Part shown: positions 8,859 through 15,982 of the stretch, piece by piece
Layout: the number at the start of each line of letters is the position of its first letter
Position numbering within the stretch: the stretch's first letter is position 1
NCBI RefSeq assembly: GCF_002871795.1
Contig: NZ_PNHL01000011.1
Coordinates: forward strand, 1 to 64,000
From: Brachybacterium sp. UMB0905
GTDB lineage: Bacteria; Actinomycetota; Actinomycetes; Actinomycetales; Dermabacteraceae
Length of the DNA stretch: 64,000 bases
Direction: 5' to 3'
Notes under the pieces: model-generated
Databases searched by the model: none
Seen by the model: the letters and a program-made list of their open reading frames with translations, nothing else
What the model was told of the DNA's origin: nothing
Made by a program: the position numbers and the translations under genes

Positions 8859-10235
8859 GTGACCTCCACCGACGCCTTCGAAGCCGGACCCGACCGTGCC
8901 CTTGAGCGCACCCCGCCGCAGGACCTCGCCGCGGAGCGGGGCGTGCTGGGCGGCATGATGCTGTCCAAGGACGCGATCGCCGACGTCGTCGAGACGCTCC
9001 ACGGCGACGACTTCTACCGTCCCGCCCACGAAATGATCTACGAGGCGATCATCGACCTGTACGGGCGCGGCGAGCCGGCGGACCTCGTGACCGTCTCCGA
9101 TGAGCTCTCCAAGCGCGGTGAGCTGCAGCGCGTGGGCGGCGGCGCGTACCTCGCGGACCTCATCGACATGGTCCCCACCGCCGCGAACGCCGGGTTCTAC
9201 GCCGAGATCGTCGCCGAGCGCGCCACCCTGCGGCGCCTCGTGGAGGCCGGCACTCGCATCGTCCAGCTCGGCTACGCGAGCGAGGGCGGCGAGGTGGATG
9301 AGGCCGTCAACGAGGCCCAGGCCCAGGTGTACTCCGTCACCGAGCGTGGGCAGAGCGAGGACTTCGTGCCGCTCGGCGAGGTGATCGACGAAACGCTCAA
9401 CGCCATCGAGGCCACGCAGAACCGGGGCGGGCAGGTCACCGGCATCCCCACCGGCTTCGCGGAGTTCGACGAGCTCACCCAGGGCCTGCACCCCGGGCAG
9501 ATGATCATCTTCGCGGGCCGCCCCGCGATGGGAAAGACGACGCTCGGCATGGACGTGCTGCGCTCGGCGTCGATCCACAACGGGCAGACCTCCGTCATCT
9601 TCTCCCTCGAGATGGACAAGACCGAGATCACGATGCGCCTGCTCTCCGCAGAGAGCCAGGTGCCAATGAACCGCATGCGCGACGGCTCCATGGACGACCG
9701 CGACTGGCAGTCCATGGCCCGCGCCATGAGCCGGATCGCCGATGCGCCGCTGTTCATGGACGACAGCGCGAATATGTCGCTCATGGAGATCCGCGCCAAG
9801 TGTCGGCGCCTCAAGCAGAAGCACGACCTCAAACTCGTGGTCATCGACTACCTGCAGCTCATGAGCTCCGGCAAGAAGGTCGAATCGCGCCAGCAGGAGG
9901 TCTCCGAGTTCTCCCGCGCTCTGAAGCTGCTGGCCAAGGAGATCGAGGTGCCGGTCATCGCGATCTCGCAGCTGAACCGCGGCAGCGAGCAGCGCACCGA
10001 CAAAACCCCGATGATGAGCGACCTGCGCGAATCCGGCTCTATCGAGCAGGACGCGGACCTCATCGTGCTGATCCACCGCGAGGACTACTACGAGAAGGAG
10101 TCCGCGCGCGCCGGCGAAGCGGATCTCATTGTCGCCAAGCACCGCAACGGCGCCACCAAGACCATCCCCGTCGCCTTCGAGGGGCACTACTCGCGGTTCA
10201 AGGACATGGCGGGGACCGGCGGGTTCAGCGGCTGA
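8859..10235 (+). CDS. dnaB: Replicative DNA helicase DnaB
   Basis: 458 residues, normal length with no intein. It has the N-terminal DnaB domain (PPQDLAAERGVLGGMML, roughly residues 20-125) and a RecA-fold C-terminal ATPase: Walker A GRPAMGKTT, Walker B VVIDYLQLM, then AISQLNRGSEQR and the arginine-finger region DLRESGSIEQDAD. It unwinds DNA ahead of the replisome as a hexamer, moving 5'-3' on the lagging strand. The GTG start at 8859 lies 6 nt after TACACT (8847-8852), again leaderless. No ribosomal protein or ssb genes are adjacent here. Confidence 0.97.
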   Translation: MTSTDAFEAGPDRALERTPPQDLAAERGVLGGMMLSKDAIADVVETLHGDDFYRPAHEMIYEAIIDLYGRGEPADLVTVSDELSKRGELQRVGGGAYLADLIDMVPTAANAGFYAEIVAERATLRRLVEAGTRIVQLGYASEGGEVDEAVNEAQAQVYSVTERGQSEDFVPLGEVIDETLNAIEATQNRGGQVTGIPTGFAEFDELTQGLHPGQMIIFAGRPAMGKTTLGMDVLRSASIHNGQTSVIFSLEMDKTEITMRLLSAESQVPMNRMRDGSMDDRDWQSMARAMSRIADAPLFMDDSANMSLMEIRAKCRRLKQKHDLKLVVIDYLQLMSSGKKVESRQQEVSEFSRALKLLAKEIEVPVIAISQLNRGSEQRTDKTPMMSDLRESGSIEQDADLIVLIHREDYYEKESARAGEADLIVAKHRNGATKTIPVAFEGHYSRFKDMAGTGGFSG

Positions 10236-10254
10236 GTCTGGCGCACCGATCATG

Positions 10255-10275
10255 ATGGAGCCATAACGGCTCCAT
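10255..10275. promoter_or_regulatory. Imperfect copy of the VapB operator palindrome
   Basis: ATGGAGCCAT, one base, then ACGGCTCCAT. It matches the perfect palindrome at 11031-11051 with one change inside the right arm and a different centre base. It sits at the same place relative to the start codon of the vapBC remnant, so the intact VapB may still bind here. Confidence 0.6.
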
Positions 10276-10360
10276 GCCCACTATCCAGATCACAGACGTC
10301 CCGGCCACAACCCACGCCGTGCCGCGCGAACGCGCCGTGAAGGTCATGGGCCTCAGCTGA
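10274..10360 (+). pseudogene. Chimeric vapBC remnant (VapB N-terminus joined to VapC C-terminus)
   Basis: An 87-nt in-frame reading frame of 28 residues. Residues 1-20 (MPTIQITDVPATTHAVPRER) match the N-terminus of the intact VapB at 11050, MPNIQIKDVPAETHAVLRER. The last eight, AVKVMGLS, match the C-terminus of the intact VapC, AVEVMDLS. The DNA match starts upstream at 10238 and runs past the stop, so a duplicate vapBC locus has lost its middle, about 530 bp, leaving an open frame. Whether the peptide is made is unknown. Confidence 0.75.
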
Positions 10361-10390
10361 GCGGCCGCAGCCGCAGTCGATGGCAGCCGA

Positions 10391-10807
10391 TCATCCTGCC
10401 TCGTCGAGAGTCACCCTGCCCTCGCAGATCCCGGTGATCTTGAGCCGCACCCCGTCGATCTCGAGCACATCGCCAACCTGCTGCGCCATGAACACCCGGT
10501 CGCGGCCCGGGATGTCGCTCGGAGGGGACGTCTGCCAGGCGATGTTCGCGGTGGGCGGCTCAGCGGTGTGGTCCACGACGTTCGCGGTGAGCTCGAGGCT
10601 CGCCCCGGAATCGGTGGCCGGCAGCGTCGTGGAGCTCGGACCCGCAAGGCCCTCACGCAGCTCATGGTCGAAAGCCTCAGGGCAGGTCATCGCATCCTCC
10701 TCGGGAGCCGAATTCGGGTGTTCCGGCTCAGGAGCAACAGGCTGTCCGCGACGACATGCTGCGGAGCCCAGCACGAGCGCGGCGATCAGGATGACGCGTC
10801 GTCGCAT
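10391..10807 (-). CDS. Small secreted lipoprotein, function unknown
   Basis: 138 residues. It has a signal peptide of the lipoprotein type: MRRR, a hydrophobic core, and a lipobox LGSAAC that places the modified Cys at residue 18. The mature part is acidic and Pro-rich, and ends in a beta-rich segment (VFMAQQVGDVLEIDGVRLKI). A GGAGG site 5 nt before the ATG supports the start. No family recognised. It lies between the two copies of the vapBC sequence, so it may have been carried or trapped during that duplication. Confidence 0.75.
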   Translation of the reverse strand: MRRRVILIAALVLGSAACRRGQPVAPEPEHPNSAPEEDAMTCPEAFDHELREGLAGPSSTTLPATDSGASLELTANVVDHTAEPPTANIAWQTSPPSDIPGRDRVFMAQQVGDVLEIDGVRLKITGICEGRVTLDEAG

Positions 10808-10831
10808 GGTGCCTCCGATCCGTGGTGTCCC

Positions 10832-10921
10832 TCAGAACCTACCGGCTCCGGAGAAGTAGTCGTCGAACTCATCGACGGTGAGCACGAGGAGGTCGACTGC
10901 TGCCGAGGTGTCGAGGATCAT
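10832..10921 (-). pseudogene. PIN-toxin (VapC-like) deletion scar
   Basis: A 29-codon frame. It begins MILDTSAAVDLL, the usual first strand and catalytic Asp of a PIN-domain toxin, and runs directly into VLTVDEFDDYFSGAG and a stop. The roughly 100 residues expected between are missing, including the other acidic active-site residues. Its ATG overlaps the stop of an antitoxin-like tail (ATGA), the usual VapB-VapC arrangement. Read as a second, differently oriented toxin-antitoxin remnant. Confidence 0.55.
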
Positions 10922-11010
10922 CGGGGGAGGCCATCCTCGTCGTAGAGGTCGGCATTGGTGAGCCAGCGGTCTCGCGTGGCCCGGACCTCCTGTTGCAGGA
11001 CTGGCGGGTG
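10918..11010 (-). pseudogene. Antitoxin C-terminal fragment (no start left)
   Basis: In the frame ending at 10918, the minus strand reads VLQQEVRATRDRWLTNADLYDEDGLPR before the stop (broken here as VLQQEVRATRDRW and LTNADLYDEDGLPR). The stop overlaps the ATG of the PIN scar by ATGA. It looks like the acidic toxin-binding tail of a small antitoxin. There is no start codon: upstream the DNA becomes the leader of the intact vapBC. The family is not certain. Confidence 0.45.
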
Positions 11011-11030
11011 AGGCTGGCGCACCGATCACG

Positions 11031-11051
11031 ATGGAGCCATGATGGCTCCAT
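11031..11051. promoter_or_regulatory. VapB operator: perfect palindrome overlapping -10 box and start codon
   Basis: ATGGAGCCAT, a central G, then ATGGCTCCAT: a perfect 10-bp inverted repeat. The hexamer CATGAT (11038-11043) lies in its middle and ends 6 nt before the vapB ATG at 11050, so the operator covers the likely -10 box and the transcription/translation start. Binding of the VapB-VapC complex here would block transcription directly, the common autoregulation of this family. Confidence 0.7.
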
Positions 11052-11280
11052 GCCCAATATTCAGATCAAGGACGTCCCGGCAGAGACCCATGCCGTGCTG
11101 CGCGAGCGTGCCTCCGCTGCGCATCAGTCGCTCCAGGAGTATCTGCTGACGCTCCTGGTGGAACAGGCCTCGAGGCCCACCGTGGACGAGGTGCTGGATC
11201 GGGTGGCGGGGCGTCACGGTGGCCGAGTCGACATTGCCCTCGCGCTGGATACCCTGGACGCCGACCGTGCTCGTCGTTGA
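11050..11280 (+). CDS. vapB: Antitoxin VapB (ribbon-helix-helix, FitA-like)
   Basis: 76 residues. The N-terminal strand and two helices (IQIKDVPAETHAVLRERA, then SLQEYLLTLLVEQA) are the FitA/VapB ribbon-helix-helix DNA-binding fold. The C-terminal tail should wrap and inhibit the toxin. It overlaps vapC by 14 nt, so the two are made together. The ATG at 11050 is preferred over an upstream in-frame ATG because the palindrome and -10 box place the transcript start there. Confidence 0.88.
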   Translation: MPNIQIKDVPAETHAVLRERASAAHQSLQEYLLTLLVEQASRPTVDEVLDRVAGRHGGRVDIALALDTLDADRARR

Positions 11281-11665
11281 TGCGAGCGTGCTCGTCGTCG
11301 GGCTCCTGGACGACGGGCCGGCCGGCCGATCCGTCCGTGCCCGGCTCCGGGGCGAGCAGCTCGTCGCCCCGTCGCACATCGACCTCGAGGTGATCTCCGC
11401 GTGGCGAGGGCTCGCGCGCTCGGGCCGGATTCCTGCTGAGAGGATCCAAGATGCCGTGGGCGACCTCCAGGATTTTCCGATGCGCAGGATCGTCCCCACC
11501 GCCCTGCTGGCTCGCTGCTGGGAGCTGCGGGACAACATCACCCCGTACGATGCGGCCTACGTTGTCCTCGCGGAAGCGTTGGAGACGACGCTGCTCACGG
11601 CCGATGAGCGGCTCGCTCGCGCCTCCGGGCCGCGCTGCGCCGTGGAGGTCATGGACCTCAGCTGA
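11267..11665 (+). CDS. vapC: Toxin VapC (PIN-domain ribonuclease)
   Basis: 132 residues from a GTG that overlaps the end of vapB. The PIN-domain acidic residues are present: VVDASVLV (Asp), HIDLEVISAW (Glu), PYDAAYVVLA (Asp) and LLTADERLA (Asp). The product should be a magnesium-dependent endoribonuclease that stops translation when free of VapB. The last residues, AVEVMDLS, are the ones found in the chimeric remnant at 10274-10360. The locus looks intact and functional. Confidence 0.88.
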   Translation: MLVVDASVLVVGLLDDGPAGRSVRARLRGEQLVAPSHIDLEVISAWRGLARSGRIPAERIQDAVGDLQDFPMRRIVPTALLARCWELRDNITPYDAAYVVLAEALETTLLTADERLARASGPRCAVEVMDLS

Positions 11666-11774
11666 GCCACTCCAGGAACGCCAGCACCTGTCAAGCCCCG
11701 GGTTTGGTGGAGGCTGGGTTATCTGGCGTTCAGGGTTCGAGGGCGGGTTCTGAGGGGTGGGAGAGGGGCTCGGC

Positions 11775-12035
11775 ATGGGGTTCCAGGCCAACTACTCCGT
11801 CAAGAGCGGAGCAGGACGCGTCGACAGCGTGAAGCCTAGAGAGGACCTCACCTACAACAACGTGCCAAGCCGGACGGTCACGGCGCAGTCCACATACATC
11901 GGCCGTAAGACCAGCACGTCCTCGATGTACGCTTGGGGCAGCACGTGGATCAAGTCGGAGATCGCTGGAGTGACGAAGACCTGGTGCCTCGAGCTCAGGG
12001 TCACGGGCAGCGCCTGGGGCACACAGTGGTCCTGA
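11775..12035 (+). CDS. Small hypothetical protein in a lower-GC patch
   Basis: 86 residues from the ATG at 11775, which follows GGGAGAGG; a GTG 18 nt earlier is also possible. The product is rich in Ser, Thr, Tyr and Trp (SRTVTAQSTYIGRKTSTSS, YAWGSTWIKSE, SAWGTQWS), unlike its Ala/Arg-rich neighbours. It ends in a beta-prone segment with one Cys. No signal peptide or known family is recognised. Base composition is visibly lower in GC than the surroundings, a sign of recent arrival. It pairs with the 40-residue membrane peptide gene 21 nt downstream. Confidence 0.5.
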   Translation: MGFQANYSVKSGAGRVDSVKPREDLTYNNVPSRTVTAQSTYIGRKTSTSSMYAWGSTWIKSEIAGVTKTWCLELRVTGSAWGTQWS

Positions 12036-12056
12036 GCGGTCCACGAAAGGAGAACC

Positions 12057-12179
12057 ATGGATCTGGGAATCGGACCGATTGAGGTACTGCTAGTCGGAGG
12101 GCTGGGGGTCCTGGCCTTAGCTATCGTGAAGATTGCTTTTGGGGACCGTGGATCTCGGCATCGGAAGCACAAGGACTGA
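12057..12179 (+). CDS. 40-residue single-span membrane peptide
   Basis: MDLGIGPIEVLLVGGLGVLA is followed by LAIVKIAF and a basic tail, GDRGSRHRKHKD. That is one transmembrane helix with a positive cytoplasmic end. AAGGAG lies 5 nt before the ATG. It uses TTA, CTA and GTA codons, rare in this window. A strong hairpin 17 nt after the stop probably ends the transcript. Candidates are a small immunity, holin-like or regulatory peptide for the gene upstream; none can be proven. Confidence 0.55.
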   Translation: MDLGIGPIEVLLVGGLGVLALAIVKIAFGDRGSRHRKHKD

Positions 12180-12196
12180 GAGAAAAGCTCCCGTGA

Positions 12197-12234
12197 GGGC
12201 AAGGGCTCGCCGCAGATGTGGCGAGCCCTTGCCC
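12197..12234. terminator. Strong hairpin terminator
   Basis: Perfect 15-bp stem, GGGCAAGGGCTCGCC and its complement, with an 8-nt loop. No T-run follows on the plus strand; on the minus strand the sequence after it is GGAGCTTTTCT. It closes the two-gene low-GC unit. Confidence 0.7.
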
Positions 12235-12418
12235 TGTGGAGCAGCAGTCTCGCCTCTGGGGTCGAAGGATGTGGGGCGCGGATAGCCGTACCCGGCGATG
12301 GGTCTGCCGCACGATCAGGTGACAGTTGGGGTGTCAGGCCGCGAGGCTCACGGCCGGGCAGATCGCTCGGTGGCGAGGTCGGCCAGCCCGCCACTGCCCG
12401 CCCTGCCAGACTTGACCC

Positions 12419-13009
12419 ATGACCTTCCTCGATCAGCTGTGGTTCCAGATCGGCATCACCCCCGCCGGGGTGATGGGCGTGCTGCTGGCCACGGTCACGC
12501 TGTACCTGCTGTTCACGCTGATCCTGCAGGTCGCCGGGCAGCGGCTGTCCGCGAACCCCTCAGTGCTGAGCTTCGCGGTGATGGCGCTGCTGGGCGCCCT
12601 GACCGCCCGTGCCATGCTCGGCAATTCGCCCACCCTCTTGGGCTGGCTCCTCGCCGTTGCCGTGCTGCTGCTGCTCGAATCCACGCTGGGGCGGATCCGC
12701 GGGGGACTCGGCCGGGTGTTCCGCCGTGGCGGACCGCGCGCGAGCGTCGTCATGATCCACGGGCACCCACTGCCGGACACCCTGCACCAGGTGGGCATGG
12801 ATGGCGAGCACCTGACCGCCCTGCTGCGGAGGGCCGGAGTGCGTCACCTGATCGACGCGGACCTCGTGATCCTCGAACCGCGCGGCTCCCTCACCGTGAT
12901 CCGTCGCGGCCAGCAGATCGACCCAGCGCTCCTGACGGATGTCCGCGGCGCCGAGCGGATCCCGCCGTCACTGCTGCGCAGCGCCCACGCACCCCACAGG
13001 CGACCCTGA
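12419..13009 (+). CDS. DUF421 (YetF-like) membrane protein
   Basis: 196 residues. Three hydrophobic helices fill residues 15-90 (GVMGVLLATVTLYLLF, FAVMALLGALTARAML, LLGWLLAVAVLLLLES). A soluble domain follows with the family motifs VVMIHGHPLPDTL and LLRRAGVRHLIDADLVILEPRGSLTVIRR. It is probably an oligomeric membrane protein facing the cytoplasm. Function unknown in the family. The ATG lies 6 nt after CAGACT (12407-12412) with no ribosome site, so leaderless. Confidence 0.85.
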   Translation: MTFLDQLWFQIGITPAGVMGVLLATVTLYLLFTLILQVAGQRLSANPSVLSFAVMALLGALTARAMLGNSPTLLGWLLAVAVLLLLESTLGRIRGGLGRVFRRGGPRASVVMIHGHPLPDTLHQVGMDGEHLTALLRRAGVRHLIDADLVILEPRGSLTVIRRGQQIDPALLTDVRGAERIPPSLLRSAHAPHRRP

Positions 13010-13038
13010 TCCACCCCGCTGATCCGGCTACGTTTTGA

Positions 13039-13061
13039 TGGAAATCGGGGAGGTATTTCCA
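13039..13061. repeat. Inverted repeat between convergent genes
   Basis: TGGAAAT, nine bases, ATTTCCA, followed at 13063 by another GGAAAT. The stretch 13032-13070 is AT-rich for this DNA. It lies between the ends of the DUF421 and permease genes and may act as a weak two-way terminator or a binding site. Confidence 0.4.
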
Positions 13062-13119
13062 CGGAAATGTCACCGGATCGGCGAGAGGTGAGAAGGGTGG
13101 GCGCGGCGCCGCCCCCGTG

Positions 13120-15054
13120 TCAGCGCAGGGACTCGAACTTCCGCGCCCAGGCGCTGCCGATGGGGTTCGCGTCGGCGACCATGATTGAGAAGCGGTCCCC
13201 GGCGATCTCCGCAACCTCGGTGAGGGCCACCCGTCGCTCATGCTCGGGGGAGTGGTCCAGGCGGCGCACCCCGTCGGCGAGGATCTGGCGGAAGGAGTCG
13301 GTGCGGCCCAGGAACGCCACGAAAGGCAGGCCGAACTTCTCCTGGTAGCGGGCTGACAGGTCCGTGAGCGCCTCGACGTCCTCCTCGCTCAGCCCGTCGA
13401 GCGCGAGCGAGCCCACGTCCTGGCTGATCCGCCCGGCCTCCTCCTCATCGGCCGTCACCAGGGTGCCCATATCCGGGTAGGCGGCGATCAGCGCATCCTG
13501 CTCGGACCGGTCCGCGGCGAGCACCGCGTCCTCGATCGCCTCCCGCAGCGCGGGCGCATCGGCGAAGGGCCGCGCCTGCCACGCCCGCTCCAGCGGCCAC
13601 GTGGCCCCGTTGAACAGCGTGCCGAAGGTCGCTACGAACTCCTCGCGGTCCATGGCGTTGACTGCCTCGATGCCGATCCGTCGGCCCGTGGCGTCGGTTG
13701 CCACATGGGAGCCCTGCTGGCGGCCGATGTGGAAGAACAGCAGGTTCAGCACGATCGCGGTGATCGCCCCGACGGTCACGCCGGAGGAGACGAACACCTG
13801 CGCCCACGCCGGGAACACCCCGGCGATGTCCGGCTTGAAGCTCACCAGCATCGCCAGACCCAGCGAGGTCCCCACGATCACGCTGTTGCGGTTATCGGTC
13901 AGATCCACCGTGGTGAGAGTCTGGATGCCCACCAGCGCCACCGAGGCGAACAGCGCGAGCGACGCCCCACCCAGCACGGGGGAGGGGATCGCCTCGACCA
14001 CCGCACCGGCCTTGGGCAGCACACCGAGGATGATCATGATGACGCCCGCCCCGGCCACCACCCAGCGGGAGGTCACGCGGGTGAGCCGCACCAGCCCGAT
14101 GTTCTGCGCGAAGCACGTGTACGGGAAGGAGTTCAGCACCCCGCCCAGCAGGGTCGAGAGGCCGTCGGCCCGCAGCGCCTCGGCGATATTGCGCGGCCGG
14201 ATCCGCTTGCCCACGATCTCCCCGGCGGCGAACACATCCCCAGTGGTCTCCACCATCGTGATGAGCATGACGATGATCATGGAGACGCACGCGGTCAGCG
14301 AGAACGCCGGCCAGCCGAAGTAGAACGGGGTGGTGACCCCGAAGGCGCTCGCCTCGGTGACGCCCGCGAAGGACGTGTCCCCCAGCAGCAACGCCACCGC
14401 CGTGCCGATCACCAGCCCCAGCAGCACCGCGATCGTGGCCAGGAAGCCGCGGAAGAACCGCTGCACCAGCACGATGATCCCCAGCGTCCCCAGGGCGTAC
14501 AGGATGTCGCGGGTCGCCGGCGTGCCTTCGGCGTAGTTGGTGATGTCCCCCGCGGAGACGCCCAGCAGGGTGATGCCCATCGTGGTCAGCACCGTGCCGA
14601 TCACCACCGGCGGGAAGAACCGCAGGATCCGCGCGAAATACGGGGCGGCCAGGAACGTGAACAGACCCGCCACGATGATCGAGCCGTAGATCATCGGCAG
14701 CCCCTCGGCGCCGCCCTCACCGCCCGTAGCCGCAAGGCCGATCGCGATGATCGGGCTGACCGCCGTGGTGGTCACCCCCTGGATGATCGGCAGGCGCACC
14801 CCCACTTTCCAGAACCCCACCGACTGGATCAGCGTCGCGATACCGCAGGTGAACAGGTCCGCGTTGATCAGGTGGATGGTCTGCTCCGCGGACAGGCCCA
14901 GACCGCCGGCGATCAGCAGCGGCACGATCACTGCGCCCGCGTAAAAGGCCAGCACATGCTGGATCGACAGCACCGCGAGCTTCCCAGGAGCGGGCACCTG
15001 ATCGACAGGATGCTTCCGGGCAGCAGCGGGAGAGGGGGCAGGGACGGCGGTCAT
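13120..15054 (-). CDS. NCS2 xanthine/urate-type permease fused to an OHCU-decarboxylase-like domain
   Basis: 644 residues in one frame. Residues 25-450 are a nucleobase:cation symporter-2 permease with many hydrophobic segments and the family sequences IQHVLAFYAGAVIVP and PIIQGVTTTAVSPI. Residues 464-644 match 2-oxo-4-hydroxy-4-carboxy-5-ureidoimidazoline (OHCU) decarboxylase: FGTLFNGATWPLERAW, YQEKFGLPFVAFLGRT, RVALTEVAEIAGDRF. That enzyme makes S-allantoin from the urate oxidation product, so urate is the likely substrate. By eye the His of the usual HPDL motif is Tyr (AYPDMG, about residue 526) and the usual Glu is Asp (SQDVG), so activity is doubtful. GAAGGA precedes the ATG at 15054. No uricase or allantoinase gene is adjacent. 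Confidence 0.85.
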   Translation of the reverse strand: MTAVPAPSPAAARKHPVDQVPAPGKLAVLSIQHVLAFYAGAVIVPLLIAGGLGLSAEQTIHLINADLFTCGIATLIQSVGFWKVGVRLPIIQGVTTTAVSPIIAIGLAATGGEGGAEGLPMIYGSIIVAGLFTFLAAPYFARILRFFPPVVIGTVLTTMGITLLGVSAGDITNYAEGTPATRDILYALGTLGIIVLVQRFFRGFLATIAVLLGLVIGTAVALLLGDTSFAGVTEASAFGVTTPFYFGWPAFSLTACVSMIIVMLITMVETTGDVFAAGEIVGKRIRPRNIAEALRADGLSTLLGGVLNSFPYTCFAQNIGLVRLTRVTSRWVVAGAGVIMIILGVLPKAGAVVEAIPSPVLGGASLALFASVALVGIQTLTTVDLTDNRNSVIVGTSLGLAMLVSFKPDIAGVFPAWAQVFVSSGVTVGAITAIVLNLLFFHIGRQQGSHVATDATGRRIGIEAVNAMDREEFVATFGTLFNGATWPLERAWQARPFADAPALREAIEDAVLAADRSEQDALIAAYPDMGTLVTADEEEAGRISQDVGSLALDGLSEEDVEALTDLSARYQEKFGLPFVAFLGRTDSFRQILADGVRRLDHSPEHERRVALTEVAEIAGDRFSIMVADANPIGSAWARKFESLR

Positions 15055-15175
15055 GACGGTCCTTCGACACAGCGCGGGGGTGGGGCGGGATACCGCGCCC
15101 CAGGGTAAGCCTCCGCCCGGATACGGGCATGCCGCGGCCTGCGAGCCGAACGCCGGTCCATGGGAAGATGCCCCC

Positions 15176-15982
15176 ATGAGCCTCGTGAGCACCCTGCGCA
15201 CCGTGCGGATCCTCGCCTCCCAACGGCCCACCACGCCGCCGCGGTCCATCGCCGCGCCGTCCCGGGTCCACCGTGAGCGCCGCGGCCGAGTGCCGATCAC
15301 CTGGATCGACCGCGACCGCGCCGCCGACGGCATCATCGTGCACCTGCACGGCGGGGACCACCTGTACGGCGAAAGCCGCGCGGACTGGGCCTGGCTCGAA
15401 GAGGTGGCGCGCCGCTCCGGTGCCGCCGCCGTGATGATCCACCACCGCCTGGCGCCCCGCTTCCCCTTCCCCGCCGGGCTGCACGACGTCCTGGCTGTCA
15501 TCGAGGATCTCAGCGAGGACGTGACCCTGCGGCCCGGGCACTGGGTGCTCAGCGGTGAGGGATCCGGCGCCGCGCTCGCTCTCGCCGCCGCGCAGACCCT
15601 CGCCGAGCAGGGCGCGACCCTCCCGGCCGCGCTGCTGGTCGAGTCACCGTGGGTGGACCTTACCCGCGAGCAGCATGACCTCGATCAGCTGCGCACCGCC
15701 GCCGAGCTGTACACCGCATCCGTCCCGCGCGAGGATCCGCGGATCAGCCCGGCGCTCGCCGACCTCGCCGGCCTGCCACCCGTGCTCATCGTCACCGGGG
15801 AGCACGATGAGCTGCGGCAGGACGCCCAGGACCTCGCCACCGCCCTGACCAGAGCCGGCACGCCCCGCGAGCTCGTGAGCGTTACGGCCGGCCGCTCCCC
15901 GGCGGTCCGCGGTGAGGGTCCTGCTGCGCAGGAGGCCCGTCGGCACCAGATCCGCGCCATCCGCGAGGGGCTCGCCCCGTGA
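15176..15982 (+). CDS. Alpha/beta-hydrolase-fold protein (HSL-like, active site altered)
   Basis: 268 residues. The oxyanion HGG motif is present (IVHLHGGDHLYG), as is the acid loop VLIVTGEHDELRQDA, both typical of the hormone-sensitive-lipase type. The nucleophile elbow reads LSGEGSGAALA where GDSAGG is expected, so the Ser sits one residue off or is lost. The usual His near the end (HGF) is not seen; the region reads VTAGRSPAVRG. It may be a pseudoenzyme. The frame overlaps the next gene by 4 nt. A GAAGAT box ends 6 nt before the ATG. Confidence 0.7.
   Translation: MSLVSTLRTVRILASQRPTTPPRSIAAPSRVHRERRGRVPITWIDRDRAADGIIVHLHGGDHLYGESRADWAWLEEVARRSGAAAVMIHHRLAPRFPFPAGLHDVLAVIEDLSEDVTLRPGHWVLSGEGSGAALALAAAQTLAEQGATLPAALLVESPWVDLTREQHDLDQLRTAAELYTASVPREDPRISPALADLAGLPPVLIVTGEHDELRQDAQDLATALTRAGTPRELVSVTAGRSPAVRGEGPAAQEARRHQIRAIREGLAP

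Noticed and set aside
8412..10253. A 613-codon open frame on the minus strand opposite dnaB
   Set aside because: It mirrors dnaB codon by codon, has no promoter or ribosome site and no family features; it is a high-GC shadow.
11674..11756. Possible insertion-element end (CTGTCAAGCCCC)
   Set aside because: No matching inverted end, target duplication or transposase fragment was seen; kept only as a remark in a finding.
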